From positions 1 through 26,598 of IMG/VR virus record IMGVR_UViG_3300025102_000238: a stretch of 26,598 nt of DNA; one strand, written 5' to 3'. This document shows positions 1 to 9,900 of the stretch, one piece after another. Position 1 is the first letter of the stretch, and each line of letters starts with the position of its first letter. Source of the DNA: a virus. Below the pieces are notes generated by a model. It had not been told where the DNA came from, searched no databases, and saw nothing but the letters and a program-made list of their open reading frames with translations. The position numbers were made by a program, and so were the translations under genes.

Positions 1-2
1 TT

Positions 3-1820
3 TCAGGTGAAACTTTACCTGGAGCAGCAAGAGCACAACACACTTGGACATCATTAGCTGGTGAAAGGTATGCAGCTATTGGAACATCACAAGGTTTATT
101 TTTATATTATGGAGAACAATTTTTTGACATTAGTCCACTAGATACAGCAATTACAGGATGTACAATTTCAACTGTAAATGGGTCATCAACAGTTACTATT
201 CATAAAGGATCTCATGGTTTATTAGCCGGTAGATACATAACGTTATCTGGAGTAACAGTCACGGGTGCTTCTGATTATACACCAACAGAATTACAAGTAG
301 CTTACGAAATTTTAACAGCAGCAACAGATAGTTTTACTATTCAAGCTTCACGTAATGAAGGAGGATCTGGAATGACTGCAGCCGGAGCTGCAACTGTCAA
401 TCCATATGTTGTAGTTGGTCCAACAACTCAGACAGTTGGTTATGGTTGGGGTACATCTACTTGGAACGTTGAAACATGGGGCACGGAAAGAACAACAAGT
501 TCTGTAGTGCTAGATCCAGGAAGCTGGAGTCTTGATAATTTTGGACAAGTTCTTGTTGCAACTATTACAAATGGAAAAACTTTTACTTGGGATGCAGGAG
601 CAACAAGCGCTAGAACAATCAGAGCTTCTACATCGACATCTGGTTTTTCTACGTCAAATAATCCAACAGCATCAAGATTAACTCAAGTATCGGATAGGGA
701 TAGACACTTATTTCATTTTGGAACTGAAACAACTATTGGTGATACAAGCACACAAGATCCAATGTTTATAAGATTTTCAAACCAAGAAGATTTAAATACA
801 TACACTCCAACATCTACAAATACAGCAGGTACATTTAGATTAGATAAAGGAAACAGGATAGTTGGTGCAGTATCTGGTAAAGATTATACTTTAGTTTTAA
901 CTGATAGTTCTGCTTATGTTATTCAATTTGTAGGCCCACCTTTTACATTTAGTGTTAGACAGGTTGGTACTAACTGTGGATTAATAGGACAACACGCATT
1001 AACTTATTCTGATGGTAAAGTATTTTGGATGTCAGGAGAAGGTGGATTTTTTGTATTTGATGGTACAGTAAAATCATTACCATGTCTTGTCGAAGATTTT
1101 GTTTTTACAGATACAGGAGATAATCTAGGAATAAATTATGATGCATCGGATGTAATTTATGCAGAACATAATACACTCTATGGTGAAGTAAATTGGTTTT
1201 ATCCAAAATCTGGAGCAACACAAATTGAAAGATGTGTAACATATAATTATGGAGAAAACCTTTGGACTACTTCATCACTTGCAAGAACTACTTATGTAGA
1301 TACAGGAGTCTTTGATGTGCCTTATGCAACTGAATATAATATCACTGCTATACCTATATTTCCTGACATATTAGGACTTACAAATACTTATGGATCTTCA
1401 ACGTATTATGCTCATGAAGTTGGAACAGATCAAGTCAATAGCTCTGGCACAACTTCAATTAATGCTTTTATACAATCTGGAGATTTTGATATTACAGCTC
1501 GTAGAAGCTCGTTAGGTCAACAAACAGGTATGGTTGATTACAGAGGAGATGGTGAGTTTTTTATGTCTGTTAAAAGATTTATACCAGACTTTAAAGTTCT
1601 TACAGGTAATTCAAAAATTACATTGTTGTTAAATGATTATCCAAACAATACAGCCTCAAGCTCACCGCTTGGTCCCTTTACAATTACATCAACCACTGAT
1701 AAAGTAGACACTAGAGCAAGAGGAAGACTAGTATCAATTAAAATAGAAAATGATAGTACAGGTGAAACTTGGAGATATGGAACTCTAAGACTTGATGCAC
1801 AACCGGATGGTAGAAGATAA
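3..1820 (+). CDS. Large beta-rich tail/neck virion protein, 5'-truncated by window edge
   Basis: The frame is open from base 3 with no stop, giving at least 605 residues; the methionine at 372 is internal because homologous-looking sequence continues upstream, so the true start lies outside the window. The protein is rich in Thr, Ser, Gly and aromatic residues, with repeated W/G/F turns (AGERYAAIGTSQGLFLY near the visible N-terminus, then later GQVLVATITNGKTFTWD), the pattern of beta-propeller or beta-sandwich virion proteins. The AIGTS-GLFLY segment resembles neck or nozzle proteins such as P22 gp10 and T7 gp12, but this is by eye only. No enzyme motif or membrane segment is seen. Its stop overlaps the next start (TAATG), which places it in the late operon. 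A neck/tail role is inference; a tail fibre is an alternative. Confidence 0.72.
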   Translation, partial: SGETLPGAARAQHTWTSLAGERYAAIGTSQGLFLYYGEQFFDISPLDTAITGCTISTVNGSSTVTIHKGSHGLLAGRYITLSGVTVTGASDYTPTELQVAYEILTAATDSFTIQASRNEGGSGMTAAGAATVNPYVVVGPTTQTVGYGWGTSTWNVETWGTERTTSSVVLDPGSWSLDNFGQVLVATITNGKTFTWDAGATSARTIRASTSTSGFSTSNNPTASRLTQVSDRDRHLFHFGTETTIGDTSTQDPMFIRFSNQEDLNTYTPTSTNTAGTFRLDKGNRIVGAVSGKDYTLVLTDSSAYVIQFVGPPFTFSVRQVGTNCGLIGQHALTYSDGKVFWMSGEGGFFVFDGTVKSLPCLVEDFVFTDTGDNLGINYDASDVIYAEHNTLYGEVNWFYPKSGATQIERCVTYNYGENLWTTSSLARTTYVDTGVFDVPYATEYNITAIPIFPDILGLTNTYGSSTYYAHEVGTDQVNSSGTTSINAFIQSGDFDITARRSSLGQQTGMVDYRGDGEFFMSVKRFIPDFKVLTGNSKITLLLNDYPNNTASSSPLGPFTITSTTDKVDTRARGRLVSIKIENDSTGETWRYGTLRLDAQPDGRR

Positions 1821-1984
1821 TGGCAAAAGTAGTAGTTAGTATACCAGAACCACAACAAGAATATGATGTATCTAATCAAAGACAAATTTTAGAAGCTCTT
1901 GACACCTTAAAAAATCAACTTAATTTTTCTTTTCAACAAGATTTAAAAAACGAACAAGAAGCATTTAATTATTTTTTATCATGA
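1820..1984 (+). CDS. Small 54-aa protein, late operon
   Basis: A 54-codon ORF reads from the ATG of the TAATG overlap at 1820 to a TGA at 1982-1984, filling the gap between the upstream virion gene and the gene at 1981 exactly, with ATGA coupling downstream. The protein begins MAKVVVSIPEPQQEYDVSNQ and continues as a Gln/Leu/Phe-rich amphipathic helix ending in YFLS. No domain is recognised. The precise start/stop coupling on both sides and the lack of any other frame in this stretch make it a probable real gene. It may be a small structural or assembly helper, but this rests on position alone. Confidence 0.65.
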   Translation: MAKVVVSIPEPQQEYDVSNQRQILEALDTLKNQLNFSFQQDLKNEQEAFNYFLS

Positions 1985-2331
1985 CAATAAGATATAAGAA
2001 TCAAGGTTTTAAACAAACTGGCACAGGAAAAACTACAGTATTTACATGTCCTAGTGATGGGACAGTAATAGTTAAAAGTATGTATGTTGCAAATAACGAT
2101 GCGTCATCAGCTATTATAGTAAACATGAATTTTGTTGATTCATCTGATTCTAGCACTGAGTATGAATTTTTTAGAGATGATGTAGCGGCTAAATCGCAAG
2201 TAAATGCCACACCTGAAGGCTTGAATTTAGAAGCAGGTGATGCTATAACTGTTCAAGCAGCTACAGGCAGTAGTAAAATACAAGGTCTGATAAGTTATGC
2301 TTTAATAGATAGATCGCAAGAAAATGGATAA
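1981..2331 (+). CDS. Small beta-rich virion-type protein (116 aa), possible decoration or head-fibre protein
   Basis: A 116-residue soluble protein with alternating hydrophobic/polar strands and no signal or membrane helix. Segments such as TVFTCPSDGTVIVKSMYVAN and LEAGDAITVQAATGSSKIQG look like beta-sandwich strands of the kind seen in small phage decoration, head-fibre or tail-tip proteins. The start overlaps the upstream stop as ATGA, and the gene directly precedes a short ORF and the two glycosyltransferase genes. A structural role is inferred from composition and context; no specific family was identified. If the adjacent glycosyltransferases act on the virion, this surface-type protein would be a candidate acceptor, which is speculation. 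Confidence 0.62.
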   Translation: MTIRYKNQGFKQTGTGKTTVFTCPSDGTVIVKSMYVANNDASSAIIVNMNFVDSSDSSTEYEFFRDDVAAKSQVNATPEGLNLEAGDAITVQAATGSSKIQGLISYALIDRSQENG

Positions 2332-2515
2332 AGATATACCAAAAATAGATTGTGTAACCACAACAACATACAGAAATACTAAAACAGGAGAAGTGTTTAA
2401 AGAGAAAGTAGAAGGACCTAATATTGTACAAGATGTTACAGTTCAAGTTACTAACAAAGGTCTTGAAGTATTTCAGAAAGTAATGAATCAAAAAAATGAA
2501 AAACCAAAACCCTAG
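2324..2515 (+). CDS. Conserved-type small hypothetical protein (63 aa)
   Basis: A 63-residue protein starting in an ATGGATAA overlap with the preceding gene and ending inside the next gene (20-base overlap). It contains two beta-like segments (CVTTTTYRNTKTGEVFKEK and IVQDVTVQVTNKGLEVF) and a basic, Lys-rich tail. No catalytic motif, signal or membrane helix is visible, and the function is unknown. The gene is retained because it fills the space between coupled genes in the same direction and its frame looks protein-like. Confidence 0.55.
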   Translation: MDKDIPKIDCVTTTTYRNTKTGEVFKEKVEGPNIVQDVTVQVTNKGLEVFQKVMNQKNEKPKP

Positions 2516-3434
2516 AGGCGGAACAGAATTACAATTTGAATATTTAAGAAAGCATGTTGAAACTAGCTTACTTAATCAAGTAGAAATTTGTACATCAATT
2601 CCTGGTAAAGTACCTTTACATTCAACTAAGTTAAATATTCTTTGGCAAAAAAATTCTTGGGATCAACCTAATTTACATCCGTGGTTTAAAGATAAATCTA
2701 ATCATAATAAATATGATTGGTATGTTTTTAATTCTAATTGGAATTTTGAACAGTTTACAAAAAGATTTGATTTACCTAGAGATAAATGTGTAGTTATTAA
2801 AAATGGTATTGAAGAAGTACAACCAGTTATAACACAATATAAAAAAGGTGATCCTATAAAAATAGTACATCACTGTACACCTTGGAGAGGATTAAGTGTA
2901 TTACTAGGTGCTATGCAATTAGTTAACAATCCATTAATTAGTTTAGATGTTTATTCTTCTTGTGAAGTATATGGAAAAGATTTTGCAGAAGCTAATGACG
3001 AATCGTATAAAGCTTTGTATGAACAAGCAAGACAACTTCCTAATGTAAATTACATTGGTTATAAACCAAATGAATATATCAAAGAAAATTTAAAAGATTA
3101 TAGAATGTTTGTATACCCAAGTATTTGGGAAGAAACGTCTTGTATATCATTATTAGAATCTATGTCAGCAGGTCTATATTGTATTACCACTAACTTTGGT
3201 GCCATATATGAAACAGGTGCTGAGTTTCCAATGTATGTACCTTATTCAAATAACTATAAAAGTTTAGCTAGAAAATTTGCTGGAGCTATAGAAACTGCTG
3301 CAAGCACGCTTCATGATTCAGGCATCCAGGATCATTTAAAGATGCAACAAAATTATGTAAATAGATTCTATGATTGGAAATCAAAAGGACAAGCATGGAC
3401 AAGATTTTTAAGAGGAGCACTAAATGCAAAATAA
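2496..3434 (+). CDS. GT4-like glycosyltransferase (GT-B fold)
   Basis: 312 residues, the size of a short group 1 glycosyltransferase. An N-terminal RGGTELQFEYL (residues 7-17) occupies the place of the Gly-rich acceptor loop. Residues 120-190 hold the second Rossmann-like domain (DPIKIVHHCTPWRGLSVLLG), and the donor-binding EX7E motif is clear at E213 and E221 within YPSIWEETSCISLLESMSAG. Enzymes of this family transfer a sugar from an activated donor with retention of configuration. The next gene, a GT-A type enzyme, overlaps by 11 bases, so the two are probably made together. There is no evident Shine-Dalgarno, and translation is likely coupled to the overlapping upstream ORF. Donor and acceptor are unknown: virion protein, host envelope glycan or DNA are all possible. 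Confidence 0.85.
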   Translation: MKNQNPRGGTELQFEYLRKHVETSLLNQVEICTSIPGKVPLHSTKLNILWQKNSWDQPNLHPWFKDKSNHNKYDWYVFNSNWNFEQFTKRFDLPRDKCVVIKNGIEEVQPVITQYKKGDPIKIVHHCTPWRGLSVLLGAMQLVNNPLISLDVYSSCEVYGKDFAEANDESYKALYEQARQLPNVNYIGYKPNEYIKENLKDYRMFVYPSIWEETSCISLLESMSAGLYCITTNFGAIYETGAEFPMYVPYSNNYKSLARKFAGAIETAASTLHDSGIQDHLKMQQNYVNRFYDWKSKGQAWTRFLRGALNAK

Positions 3435-4335
3435 TGAACCTATATGGTTTTCTGAAAAAAAGAAAACAACTGCTAATGAAGATACTTACCAAACAGAAAA
3501 AATAGAACAGGTAGACTCAAATGTTAGAACTGTTAACCTGGGTAATATTTTAGATAAACCAAAAGCAAAGATAATGGTTTGTACACCTTGTCATAGTGAA
3601 GTGTCTATGCACTATGCTCAAGCTGTATTAAAGTTTCAATTAGATTGTATGCAACAAGGTATACTAGTTAGTTTTACATTACTTAAATCATCTTTAGTTA
3701 CACAAGGTAGAAATTTATGTGTAGCAGAATTTTTAAATCATAAAGATCATTATGATTATTTATTGTTTATAGACTCAGACATAGATTTTAATTCTAAAAC
3801 TATATACAAAATGATTGGAGCAGATAAAGATATTATCTCGTGTCCTTATCCAATGAAAACATTTGATACAGATAAAATGTGGAGAAAAATGAAAGAAACT
3901 AATTTAGTTAAAACTCCTGACGATGTATTAAAAGCAGCTCATGTATTTCCAATTAAAATGGATAATGCAAATGAGATGACTATGGAAAATGGAGTCATAA
4001 AAGTAACTCATGCTCCTACAGGATGTATGTTAATTAAAAGACAAGTTATTGAAAAGATGATTAAACATCATCCAGAATTAGAGATATATCAACCAACAGT
4101 TATTAATGGTAAAGAAGTTAAAAAAGAAAACTTTTACAATTTGTTTGATACATTACATGATGTAAAAACTAAGAGATATTTTGGTGAAGATTTTGGTTTC
4201 TGTCAAAGATGGACAGATATGGGAGGAGAGATATACATCTATGCTATGGATAATATAACTCATGTTGGAGATCATCAATACTGTGGTCGATTTTTTGATC
4301 TATTAGAAAGTGCAAAATCTGTTGACGATAGTTGA
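3424..4335 (+). CDS. GT-A/GT2-like glycosyltransferase
   Basis: 303 residues with a polar N-terminal extension of about 45 residues, then a Rossmann-like core starting AKIMVCTPCHSEVSMHYA. The DXD-type metal/nucleotide motif is DSD at 117-119 in DYLLFIDSDIDF, preceded by GRNLCVAEF as in many phage GT-A enzymes. A late segment, ITHVGDHQYCGRFFD, could supply the metal-binding His found at the C-terminus of GT-A folds. An SD-like AGAGGAG lies about 8 bases before the ATG inside the upstream GT4 gene, which it overlaps by 11 bases. Probable role is transfer of a sugar or elongation of a short glycan made by the GT4 enzyme; donor and acceptor are unknown. Confidence 0.82.
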   Translation: MQNNEPIWFSEKKKTTANEDTYQTEKIEQVDSNVRTVNLGNILDKPKAKIMVCTPCHSEVSMHYAQAVLKFQLDCMQQGILVSFTLLKSSLVTQGRNLCVAEFLNHKDHYDYLLFIDSDIDFNSKTIYKMIGADKDIISCPYPMKTFDTDKMWRKMKETNLVKTPDDVLKAAHVFPIKMDNANEMTMENGVIKVTHAPTGCMLIKRQVIEKMIKHHPELEIYQPTVINGKEVKKENFYNLFDTLHDVKTKRYFGEDFGFCQRWTDMGGEIYIYAMDNITHVGDHQYCGRFFDLLESAKSVDDS

Positions 4336-4356
4336 AAAATCAAATAAAGTATTATA

Positions 4357-4402
4357 TTTACAGGTTTCTACGCCTGCTCAACGATATAATTATATATAAA
4401 AT
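4357..4402 (+). promoter_or_regulatory. Candidate promoter and small hairpin before the 292-aa virion gene
   Basis: This is one of the few gaps in the late cluster. It holds a perfect -10-like TATAAT at 4385-4390 inside a 12-base palindrome (ATATAATTATAT, 4384-4395), 13 bases before the ATG. No good -35 lies at standard spacing; TTTACA at 4357-4362 is 22 bases away. A weak 5-bp hairpin (CAGGT at 4361-4365 with GCCTG at 4372-4376) precedes it. It may be a promoter or a regulator-dependent late element; AT-richness alone could also produce the TATAAT. Confidence 0.35.
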
Positions 4403-5281
4403 ATGGCAATAAATAGATCATTAATGGAACGTCAATTACGTATGGGTGGAGGTATCATGAATGCCATGCCTAGACAACAATACGGTTTAGGTAGCTTAGT
4501 TAAAAAAGTTACCAAAGGCATTACAGGTGCTGTTAAAGGTGTAGCTAAAACTGTTAAGAAAAATCCAATGTTAGCTTTAGCAGCATTAAACTTTGCACCT
4601 ATGTTAGCTGGTGGTAAACCTTTTCTTGGTTTAGGTGGTTTACAAGGTAGTGTTAAAACATTTTTTGATGGTGCTAGTTTAATGCCTGGTTTTTTAAAAA
4701 ACGAAGGAACAAAAAAAATTGGTGAATCACTTCTCTCTAAAGGTAACTTAGGAATGATAGGTGTAAGTTTATTAGGTGGTGTTTTAGGTAGTTTGTCTCC
4801 AGAAGAAGAACAAGATATTACAGCAAACAGAAACGTTGGAGCGTTAGAAACAAAATTAAGACAAGCATATGAAAACCAAAGATTGTTTGAAAACGATCCA
4901 GAAGGATTAGAAAAACAAATAGCATCTGATTTATCTGAATATAATAGAGATATGACTAGAGGACAGATGGCTCATGGTGGTAGAGTTAACTATGCCATGG
5001 GTAGTCCAGAAGAAAATGCTATACAAGCAGCAGGTATCATGGATCTACCACTAAATGAAAACCCTGCGGGAGTTACAGAATTAGACCTTAGAGAAACAGG
5101 TGGATTTATTCCTCCAGTTGGTGTAAAAGAAAAGGCTGATGACATTCCTGCAATGTTATCAAACAATGAATTTGTATTTACGGCTGATGCTGTAAAAGAA
5201 TTTGGAGATGGCGACGTCAATAAAGGTGCACAACGTATGTACGCTATGATGAAACGATTAGAAAATGGAGGAAGAGCATAA
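4403..5281 (+). CDS. Virion-associated/ejection-type protein with GGGIM motif (292 aa)
   Basis: No enzyme domain is recognised. The N-terminus carries MGGGIMNAMPRQQYGLGS, followed by a basic, Ala/Gly/Val-rich amphipathic stretch (residues 30-60) and hydrophobic Gly/Leu segments (65-140) that could interact with membrane. A second motif block (HGGRVNYAMGS then AAGIMDLP) occurs near residues 190-215. The C-terminus GGFIPPVG...ADDIPAMLSNNEFVFTADAV is a segment I recognise from marine phage structural regions. The gene opens a series of large unknown proteins ending with a 1363-aa protein, consistent with internal or ejected virion proteins. No SD is seen before the ATG, and the preceding gap holds the candidate promoter. 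Confidence 0.65.
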   Translation: MAINRSLMERQLRMGGGIMNAMPRQQYGLGSLVKKVTKGITGAVKGVAKTVKKNPMLALAALNFAPMLAGGKPFLGLGGLQGSVKTFFDGASLMPGFLKNEGTKKIGESLLSKGNLGMIGVSLLGGVLGSLSPEEEQDITANRNVGALETKLRQAYENQRLFENDPEGLEKQIASDLSEYNRDMTRGQMAHGGRVNYAMGSPEENAIQAAGIMDLPLNENPAGVTELDLRETGGFIPPVGVKEKADDIPAMLSNNEFVFTADAVKEFGDGDVNKGAQRMYAMMKRLENGGRA

Positions 5282-6117
5282 TGGCTGAAACAATAACACA
5301 AATAAATCAACCACCTGAATTTATAGAGGCAGCTGCCAAACCTTATTTAGCACAATTACAATCAGCAGTTGGTGATTTTTCACAACAAGATTTATCTCAA
5401 ATTATGGGGCCACAGTTTGTTGCTGGTCAAGATCCATTACAACAACAAGCACAACAAACAGCACTAGCAGGTATTGGAGCCTATAGACCTTTTCTACAAT
5501 CAGCTGCAGCTTCTGCAGGGCCAACAGCTTATCAACAATTTATGTCTCCATATCAACAAGATGTAATTGATACAACATTACGAGAATTTGATACGCAAGC
5601 TGCAAAAGGTTTACCACAATTAGCAGCACAAGCAATTGGAGCGGGTGCATTTGGTGGAGGACGTGAAGGTGTTCAAAGAGCAGAATATCAACAAGCATCA
5701 GATAGAAATAGAGCTGCATTACTTGCACAATTACAACAATCAGGATTTTCACAAGCACAAAATTTAGCTCAACAAAATATTGCTAATCAATTACAATTAG
5801 GTGGAGCACAACAACAATTATTGGGTCAAGATGTTGGAGTTTTATCTACATTAGGTGGTATTAACCAAGCTCAAGAGCAAGCTCGATTAACTGCACAACA
5901 ACAGTTAGGACAAGCACAATCTCAACAAGGAATTCAAGCAGCACAGACTCTGGGTTCAGGCATCACGAGTTTAATTTCAGGATACCCTGGAGGAACACAA
6001 CAAACAGTTCAACCTACACCAGGTGCATTACAAACTGGATTAAGTGCAGCATCAACACTTGCTGGAATATACAGAGGATTTAATCCACCAGTTCAAGAAT
6101 ATAGACGAGTAGAATAA
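5281..6117 (+). CDS. Gln/Ala-rich virion-type protein (278 aa)
   Basis: A Gln- and Ala-dominated protein, largely alpha-helical by composition, with a central conserved-looking block (QQFMSPYQQDVIDTTLREFD followed by IGAGAFGGGREGVQRAEYQQ) that I recognise from tail/ejection clusters of marine and cyanobacterial phages. Residues 150-230 are low-complexity Gln repeats, probably coiled-coil or elongated helix. There is no signal or catalytic motif. TAATG overlap at the start, with GGAGGA about 8 bases upstream, supports the chosen start. A structural role as an internal/ejected or tail-associated protein is inferred from context. Confidence 0.65.
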   Translation: MAETITQINQPPEFIEAAAKPYLAQLQSAVGDFSQQDLSQIMGPQFVAGQDPLQQQAQQTALAGIGAYRPFLQSAAASAGPTAYQQFMSPYQQDVIDTTLREFDTQAAKGLPQLAAQAIGAGAFGGGREGVQRAEYQQASDRNRAALLAQLQQSGFSQAQNLAQQNIANQLQLGGAQQQLLGQDVGVLSTLGGINQAQEQARLTAQQQLGQAQSQQGIQAAQTLGSGITSLISGYPGGTQQTVQPTPGALQTGLSAASTLAGIYRGFNPPVQEYRRVE

Positions 6118-6968
6118 TGAGCAGAGTATTCAGAAGACCTATGTTTAGAAAAGGCGGTGAAGTCGGTGGTGGTATTATGACTGGTGTCATGAGAGAAAAC
6201 TATGAAACAGGAACAAAACCTTCTGAAAGAATAAACGAGGCAATGAAAGATTTTCAACAACCTGCATTTGATCCATTAGCACAATTATTAATTCAAGGTG
6301 GTCTAAGAGGTTTATCAGAAACAGGTGGCGGTAGTACGCTAGGTAATTTAGCAAAAGCTTTTCAAGATCCTGCAACGCAGTATTTTAAAGATGCTCAAAA
6401 AAGAAAAGATGTTGAAAGAGAAATAACCCTTGCAGGTGTTGAAGCAGACATTGGTGCAGATTTAGAGCAACAAAAAATAAATGCTCAAGCAGATCTTGCT
6501 AAATTAAATAGAGATTTTGAAGCTGCACAAGGTGATGCAGATAGACAAAATAAAATTGCAGTTAAGATTCAAGATGGTAAAAACAAAATAGCTGAACTAC
6601 AATTTAAAATAGATAACCCTGATGCAGATCCTGCTAAGAAAGGTGTTATTCCTTCTCCAGAAGCAAGAGTATTAGATTTAACTAAAACATTTTCAGAGAG
6701 TGATAACTTAGCCGTAGCACAAAATCCTAATTTAACAGCTAACAAACTTGTTAGATTTCAAGTAAACGCATCTCCAGAAATACAATCTAAATTTAAAGGT
6801 TTTGTAAACTATGGATATGATTCAAGTGGAAAGATTTCAAGAGTCGAACCTAAAGGACAAGCAGGAGATATATTCTATGATCCACAAACTGCAGATTTTT
6901 TAATACTTGATAATCAAGGTAATACATACAGACTAGATCCGTTAACATACGAAGCAGAAGAGAGGTAG
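6117..6968 (+). CDS. Virion-associated/ejection-type protein with GGGIM motif and coiled coil (283 aa)
   Basis: The start is a TAATG overlap. The first 40 residues contain FRRPMFRKGG, then VGGGIMTGVMRENYETGT, the same motif as in the 292-aa protein two genes upstream. Residues 95-170 are highly charged and Gln/Ala-rich (AGVEADIGADLEQQKINAQA), a likely coiled coil. The C-terminal 80 residues look globular and beta-rich (FKGFVNYGYDSSGKISRVEP). No enzyme motif is seen. Sharing a motif with a neighbour in the same cluster suggests a common partner or location in the particle, which is inference. Function unknown. Confidence 0.63.
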   Translation: MSRVFRRPMFRKGGEVGGGIMTGVMRENYETGTKPSERINEAMKDFQQPAFDPLAQLLIQGGLRGLSETGGGSTLGNLAKAFQDPATQYFKDAQKRKDVEREITLAGVEADIGADLEQQKINAQADLAKLNRDFEAAQGDADRQNKIAVKIQDGKNKIAELQFKIDNPDADPAKKGVIPSPEARVLDLTKTFSESDNLAVAQNPNLTANKLVRFQVNASPEIQSKFKGFVNYGYDSSGKISRVEPKGQAGDIFYDPQTADFLILDNQGNTYRLDPLTYEAEER

Positions 6969-6971
6969 TAT

Positions 6972-9900
6972 ATGGCTAAGATTAGCCTAGACGATCCTAG
7001 ATTCCAACCTCTTAAAGTGGAGGAAGAAGATAAAGATAAAGAGAAAGAATCTAATAAATTAGATATAGATAATTCTTTATATAATAAAGAAGATAAAAAA
7101 TCAAAAGCAGAAGATAATAATGAAATATCTGGATTAACTGCTGTTACTGCAGGAATTTTATCTGCAGCTATAAAAATACCAGAAGGATTTGCATCTGTTA
7201 CTGCAGAGTTATTTGATTTAGGTGGTGGTAAACTATTAGGTATACCGGACGTTTCAGAAAAAAATATTAGTTACGCAGCAGAGGTAGAACAATTTTTTGA
7301 TAAATTAAATCCTTTTGAAGAACTAGCAGAACAAAGAGCAGTGGGTAAAATATCTGAGGCAATAGGACAGATAGGAACATTTGGTACACTAGGTGCAAAA
7401 GCTACCTTAGGTATTGCTAACAAGATAGCTAAAAAATTAATTAATGCAAAGAAAGCAAATAGATTAGTAAATCCAAAAAATAAAAATCTTAAAAAAGCTA
7501 TGGACAAAGCTGATGAATATAATGGAATTACTGGAGCAAAAAGATATGGTGTTATAGCAACAGGTGGTGCTGCAGGTGAAACATTAGTTGTTGACAATGA
7601 AAAGATAGGAACGTTTGGTGATGTATTTGAAGCAGGTCCTACTGAATTAGATAGAGATGTTGAAGTAAATCCATCGGATGATGCGGGAAGAAAATTATTA
7701 AATAGATTAAAGTTTGGGACTGAGTCTGCATTGCTTGCACCTTTTGTATATGGAGGAGGTCAAGCTATTAAAGCATTAGCTACAAGAGGAAAAGAATTAG
7801 CTTATAGTAATTCTATGATAGCAAGAGGATTAGATAGACTTGCATCAACGTTTAGATTTAGAGGAACTAAACCAGAAGAAATAGCAAAAGCAAAACAACT
7901 TCAAACCGGAAGAAGTATGAGAGATACAAACTTTTCTGAAGAGATGGTTTCAAGAATAGATACAGAAGTTGATAAAGTATTTCCAGAATTTAGAAAATTT
8001 TTTAATGCGTCTAGTGTTGAAGAAAGAAAACAATTTTTAAAACTATTAGATGATACTTTATTTGAAGGAGATTTAACTAAACCTTTAGATAAAAATTTAA
8101 AAAAACAAGTTATTCAAACAGTAACAAAAAGATTAGGAACAGATCAAGGTGCTGTTTCTTCAAATAAAATCTTAGATATATTAGATAAAACAAGAAAAGA
8201 ATTTAACGATCTTTTAGAAATAACTGCAGCAGGTCCTGGAGGTAAGGTAGATTTACCAACAGGAGTTACTAAAGATTTAAGAAAGATTATGGGTAATAGA
8301 GTTAAAAACTATATTGGTAATACATTTGAAATATTTCAAAACTCAGAAGCAGGTTTCTTTCAAAAATACAAACCAACTAGAGATTCCGTAGATCGTACAA
8401 AAGCATTATTTATGAGATATGCAGCTAAAAATAACAATCCAATTACTGAATTAGAAGCAGAAGGTATGGTTAATGATATTATTAAAGAAGTTAGAAAAAT
8501 GGACCCATCTAAAGATACTTTGCCTACATTTCAATTTACTGATTTATCTAAATCAGCAAAAGATCCTATGAGATTTAAAACGTTTGCACAAACATTAGAA
8601 AAAAATTTACCTGGTGGTAAAAAAGATTTAAGAGTTATAGGTAAAGGTTCTAAAATATTTAGAGAATTGTTTGGTGAGATTGAAGATGCACGACACTCTA
8701 TATTTGAAGGGATGAATAGACTATCTGTTATTGCAAGAAAAAATCAATTGTTTGATGAAATATTAGATGCAGATGATATTGCAAAAGCAAATGTAAAAAC
8801 AGATACACCATTTGGACAAAGAGGATTTTTTCACGACAGTCCATTATCAGCTAAAAGAGCATTTGGTCCTAATGCAGATGTTGTACCAATGGATGAATAT
8901 GTAAAAGAATATTTTAAAGAAGGCGTGTTGGTAAATAGATTATCAGGTACTTTTACAACAAGAGAAATTGCTGAAAGTTTTACAAACACATCTAAAATAC
9001 AAAATTTTTTAAGAGGAGATACTGGTGGACCATTGGGTAAAACTTTTTCTGCTGCATATAGAAATTTAATTTTAACACCAAAAGCGGGTGCACAATATGC
9101 AAAAACAATTTTATCTATACCTACACACATAAGAAACTTTTTAAGTTCTGCAGGTTTTTCTATAGGTAATGGAGTAATATTAAATGATCCAAGAGTATTT
9201 GCAAAAGCAATGAAAAATGCTTTTGGTACAGTTCAAGTTGGTGGACCTAGAACACCTTTAGCACAAGAAAAATATAGAGAATATTTAGAGCTTGGTATTG
9301 TAAACACAAATGTAAGATTAGGTGATCTACGTAATCTAATGAAAGACGTTAGATTTGGTGAAGGTAATCTTGCAACAGATACTATTTTAAAACCTATGTT
9401 AAATACTTTAGGTAAAAAAACATCTAGAGGTGTTAAAAAAGCAGGTAAGTTTATGCAAGACTTATATGTTGCAGAAGACGATATTTGGAAAATTATAAAT
9501 TATGAAACACAGTTAATTACTAGAGGTGAAAAATATGCCAAAGCAGGTATTAAAAAATCTTCACAGGAATTAAAAGAAGAAGTAGCACAAATAGTACAAG
9601 ATACTGTACCAAACTATGCAAAGGTTGGTGAGTTTGTAAGAGTGATGCGTGCATCTCCTTTAGGAAACTTTATGTCTTGGCCCTCTGAAGTATTTAGAAC
9701 TGGAGGGGGAATCTTTAGACAAATTATGAAAGATCTTAAAGATCCTATTACAGGTAAAATAAATCCAATTACTAGTACCAATCCTATGAAAGGTGAAGGT
9801 ATGAAAAGATTAATTGGTATTACTGCAGCAACTGCAGCTATACCGTATGGAATTATTAAAGGTTCACAAGCAATCTTTGGTGTAAGCGATGAAGAAGCAG

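Noticed and set aside
5540-5758. 72-aa minus-strand Leu/Val-rich ORF
   Set aside because: Its Leu/Val content is the complement of the CAA/GCA (Gln/Ala) repeats of the plus-strand gene, so it is compositional.
7271-7597. 108-aa minus-strand ORF inside the giant virion gene
   Set aside because: Antisense shadow of an Ala/Lys-rich helical coding region; no start signal or recognisable domain.
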